DNA of 5,869 bases from Flavobacteriales bacterium (GTDB lineage: Bacteria > Bacteroidota > Bacteroidia > Flavobacteriales > Weeksellaceae): the NCBI GenBank assembly GCA_900770875.1, contig CAAGLV010000118.1, forward strand, positions 1-5,869, written 5' to 3'. A program made the position numbers and the translations under genes. Shown here in pieces: positions 4,223 through 5,869 of this stretch; the stretch's first letter is position 1, and each line of letters starts with the position of its first letter. Under the pieces are notes generated by a model. That model was not told the DNA's origin. It did no database searches and worked only from the letters and a program-made list of their open reading frames with translations.

Positions 4223-5869
4223 TTATTTTACGCCGTGCATTAATTTTTTTAGTACAGGATTTAAAGCCATAACAAGAAGTCCTGCAACAATTGGTACAAT
4301 TGTAAAAATTAAGAAGAATGTTGATAACGAGTAAGCTTTTGTAATGTTATCAATTTGTCCTCCGATAATTGCAGCTAATTTGTTACCAATTGCAATAGCT
4401 AAATACCACATACCAAACATAAACGCAATCATACGTGCTGGAACTAATTTAGATACGTAAGATAATCCTACTGGCGATAAAAATAACTCACCTAATGTGT
4501 GGAATAAATAAGCTAATACTAACCAAATCATTGATACTTTAACCCCTTCTTGTACACCATGAGATCCGAAAGCTAATAATCCAAATCCAATTGCCATAAT
4601 GATTAATCCTAAACCATATTTAAATGCTGCTGGTGGATTAAATTTAGATTCCCAAATTTTAGAAACTAACGAAGCAAATGTGATGATAAAGAACGAGTTT
4701 AAGATAGAGAACCAAGATACTGTAATTTCTGAAGAAGTTGCAGTAAATTCTTTATATAACATCCAAATTGCAATACCCCAAATTAATGTAAAACATACAA
4801 TTTGTACAATATTAGTAATTGGCGCTTTACCAAATGTTTGTTGTGTTAATTTTAATACAACATAAGTAATAATTGATAACGGAATAACTGTTAATAACGT
4901 ATTGATAATATTAAATACAGTTAACGAAGTTCCTTCTAAAGTACGATCTACATTATCGCGGGCAAAAATTACTAAAGATGATGCACCTTGCTCAAACGAC
5001 ATCCAGAAAAAGATAACGAAGAATGCGAAAATAATTACCGCAATCATACGATCTCTAACAATTTTTGTATAACGTGTTAAACGAGAAATTACAACAGCTA
5101 AAAATAAAATTAAAGCAACTAAAATTACAAAATCTTGTCCAGCTAAAGCGCCAACTGTAAAGTTAAAAATGTTGATATCTCCTACTTTTGATAATGGATC
5201 GTTAAATGCATATCCAATACCTAAAACAGTCATTACAACAATTAAAATTTTATCGATTAAAGTAAATGGATTTAATTTATCGTCTGGGTCTGTAGACTCT
5301 GCTGCTGCTTTTGCTGCTGCTGCTTTTTGCTCGGCTGTTGGAGGATCTCCGATTGTTCCGAAAATTGGTTTAGCAAACCAAAATTGTAATGTACCTAAAA
5401 GCATAAAAACTCCGGCTAAACCAAATCCCCAATGCCATCCAACTTTTTCTGCTAAGTAACCACATAACATCATTCCGAAGAAAGCACCAGCGTTAACTCC
5501 CATATAGAAAATCGTATAAGCACTATCCTTTTTCTCGGGATAACTTTTATACATTTCTGATAAAATCGAAGTCATATTGGGTTTAAAGAATCCGGTTCCT
5601 ATCACCAAACAAGCTAAACCGATGTACATAAAAATAGCGCCATCTATCGCCATCGAAGCATGACCAATCGTCATAATAATTGCTCCAATTACAACAGCCC
5701 AACGATATCCTAAAAATTTATCAGCTAAAATACCTCCAAAAATTGGTGTAATGTATAATAACATCGCATATGTTCCGTATAAAGCTCCGGCTTGTTCCGA
5801 ATTCCATCCCCAACCATTAAATAATGGACCTTTATCAGATAAAATTGCCGATGTTAAAAAGTTAATTAA
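4223..5869 (-). CDS. POT-family peptide/H+ symporter, 5' end beyond the window
   Basis: This is a proton-coupled oligopeptide transporter (PTR2/POT branch of the major facilitator superfamily) that would import di- and tripeptides across the inner membrane. The frame is open through the right edge of the window. The 35 residues before the first internal Met at 5764 (including NSEQAGALYGTYAM) are family-like, so that Met is not the start. In all, 548 residues are visible. Roughly the first 30-45 residues, including the N-terminal ExxER proton-coupling motif, lie outside. Numbered from the edge, the landmarks are GGILADKFLGYRW (45-57), KPNMTSI (96-102), FYMGVNAG (121-128), WMSFEQGASS in helix 7 (289-298) and GELFLSPVGLSYV (460-472). 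A hydrophilic, Ala-rich linker (about 170-205) leads into the extra HA/HB helices known from bacterial POTs. A second hydrophobic insertion follows helix 7 (see findings). The gene heads the operon with the thioredoxin-fold gene. The exact substrates cannot be predicted. Confidence 0.93.
   Translation of the reverse strand, partial: LINFLTSAILSDKGPLFNGWGWNSEQAGALYGTYAMLLYITPIFGGILADKFLGYRWAVVIGAIIMTIGHASMAIDGAIFMYIGLACLVIGTGFFKPNMTSILSEMYKSYPEKKDSAYTIFYMGVNAGAFFGMMLCGYLAEKVGWHWGFGLAGVFMLLGTLQFWFAKPIFGTIGDPPTAEQKAAAAKAAAESTDPDDKLNPFTLIDKILIVVMTVLGIGYAFNDPLSKVGDINIFNFTVGALAGQDFVILVALILFLAVVISRLTRYTKIVRDRMIAVIIFAFFVIFFWMSFEQGASSLVIFARDNVDRTLEGTSLTVFNIINTLLTVIPLSIITYVVLKLTQQTFGKAPITNIVQIVCFTLIWGIAIWMLYKEFTATSSEITVSWFSILNSFFIITFASLVSKIWESKFNPPAAFKYGLGLIIMAIGFGLLAFGSHGVQEGVKVSMIWLVLAYLFHTLGELFLSPVGLSYVSKLVPARMIAFMFGMWYLAIAIGNKLAAIIGGQIDNITKAYSLSTFFLIFTIVPIVAGLLVMALNPVLKKLMHGVK
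5301..5327. repeat. Short GCT-codon repeat in the POT linker
   Basis: Three GCT units, a TTT, four GCT units and another TTT lie next to one another. On the coding (minus) strand these are runs of GCA/AGC-type triplets read as the Ala-Lys-rich linker KAAAAKAAA between helix 6 and the HA/HB helices. The tract is an imperfect triplet repeat that could vary in length without breaking the frame. It is too short to count as a clear microsatellite. Confidence 0.5.

Noticed and set aside
4599..4865. Open frame of 88 codons on the plus strand
   Set aside because: It lies wholly antisense to the well-supported POT transporter gene, and its translation shows no family motif, signal peptide or promoter.
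5169..5459. Open frame of 96 codons on the plus strand
   Set aside because: It is antisense to the POT gene, and its Ala-rich centre is only the complement of the Ala-Lys linker repeat. Nothing supports translation.
5762..5764. ATG as the start of the POT transporter
   Set aside because: The frame stays open for 35 more codons to the window edge, and these encode typical POT sequence (NSEQAGALYGTYAM), so this Met is internal.
1..5869. Possible novel defence or mobile island
   Set aside because: All five genes belong to known families, with uniform flavobacterial character. There are no integrase, transposase, toxin-antitoxin or nuclease genes and no flanking repeats.

Overview
The window reads as a short chromosomal segment of a low-GC member of the Bacteroidota, most likely the family Flavobacteriaceae. 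The base composition is AT-rich. Shine-Dalgarno sequences are absent ahead of the starts that can be seen. A TAnnTTTG-type -7 promoter element lies at the left edge. The two secreted proteins have signal peptides ending in NAQ or FSQ, and every protein resembles the flavobacterial version of its family. No mobile element, tRNA, rRNA, CRISPR array or foreign-looking island was seen. The genus cannot be fixed from the sequence alone.

Layout from left to right: (1) lpxB (+), lipid A disaccharide synthase, starting at a TTG codon just behind a -7 promoter element. (2) A convergent gene for a small secreted DUF2141 protein (-); two abutting hairpins between the pair look like terminators, one for each direction. 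(3) A 79-bp divergent intergenic region, then a comEC/rec2-type inner-membrane DNA-uptake channel gene (+). (4) A convergent two-gene operon (-): a peptide/H+ symporter of the POT family, whose 5' end lies beyond the right edge, followed 11 bp later by a small exported thioredoxin-fold protein. The thioredoxin gene and comEC overlap tail to tail by 11 bp.

The genes belong to separate housekeeping processes: outer-membrane lipid A synthesis, DNA uptake, peptide import and periplasmic thiol chemistry. They do not form one pathway. The most notable features are at the level of transcript architecture. Both convergent junctions are very compact, and the apparent intrinsic terminator of one gene is built from the coding sequence of its neighbour. 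The lpxB terminator carries the DUF2141 stop codon in its loop. The terminator of the POT-thioredoxin operon lies antisense within the conserved DGSN motif of comEC. The POT transporter also appears to carry an extra hydrophobic insertion compared with the canonical 14-helix bacterial proteins. I found no convincing evidence of an undescribed defence or mobile system.
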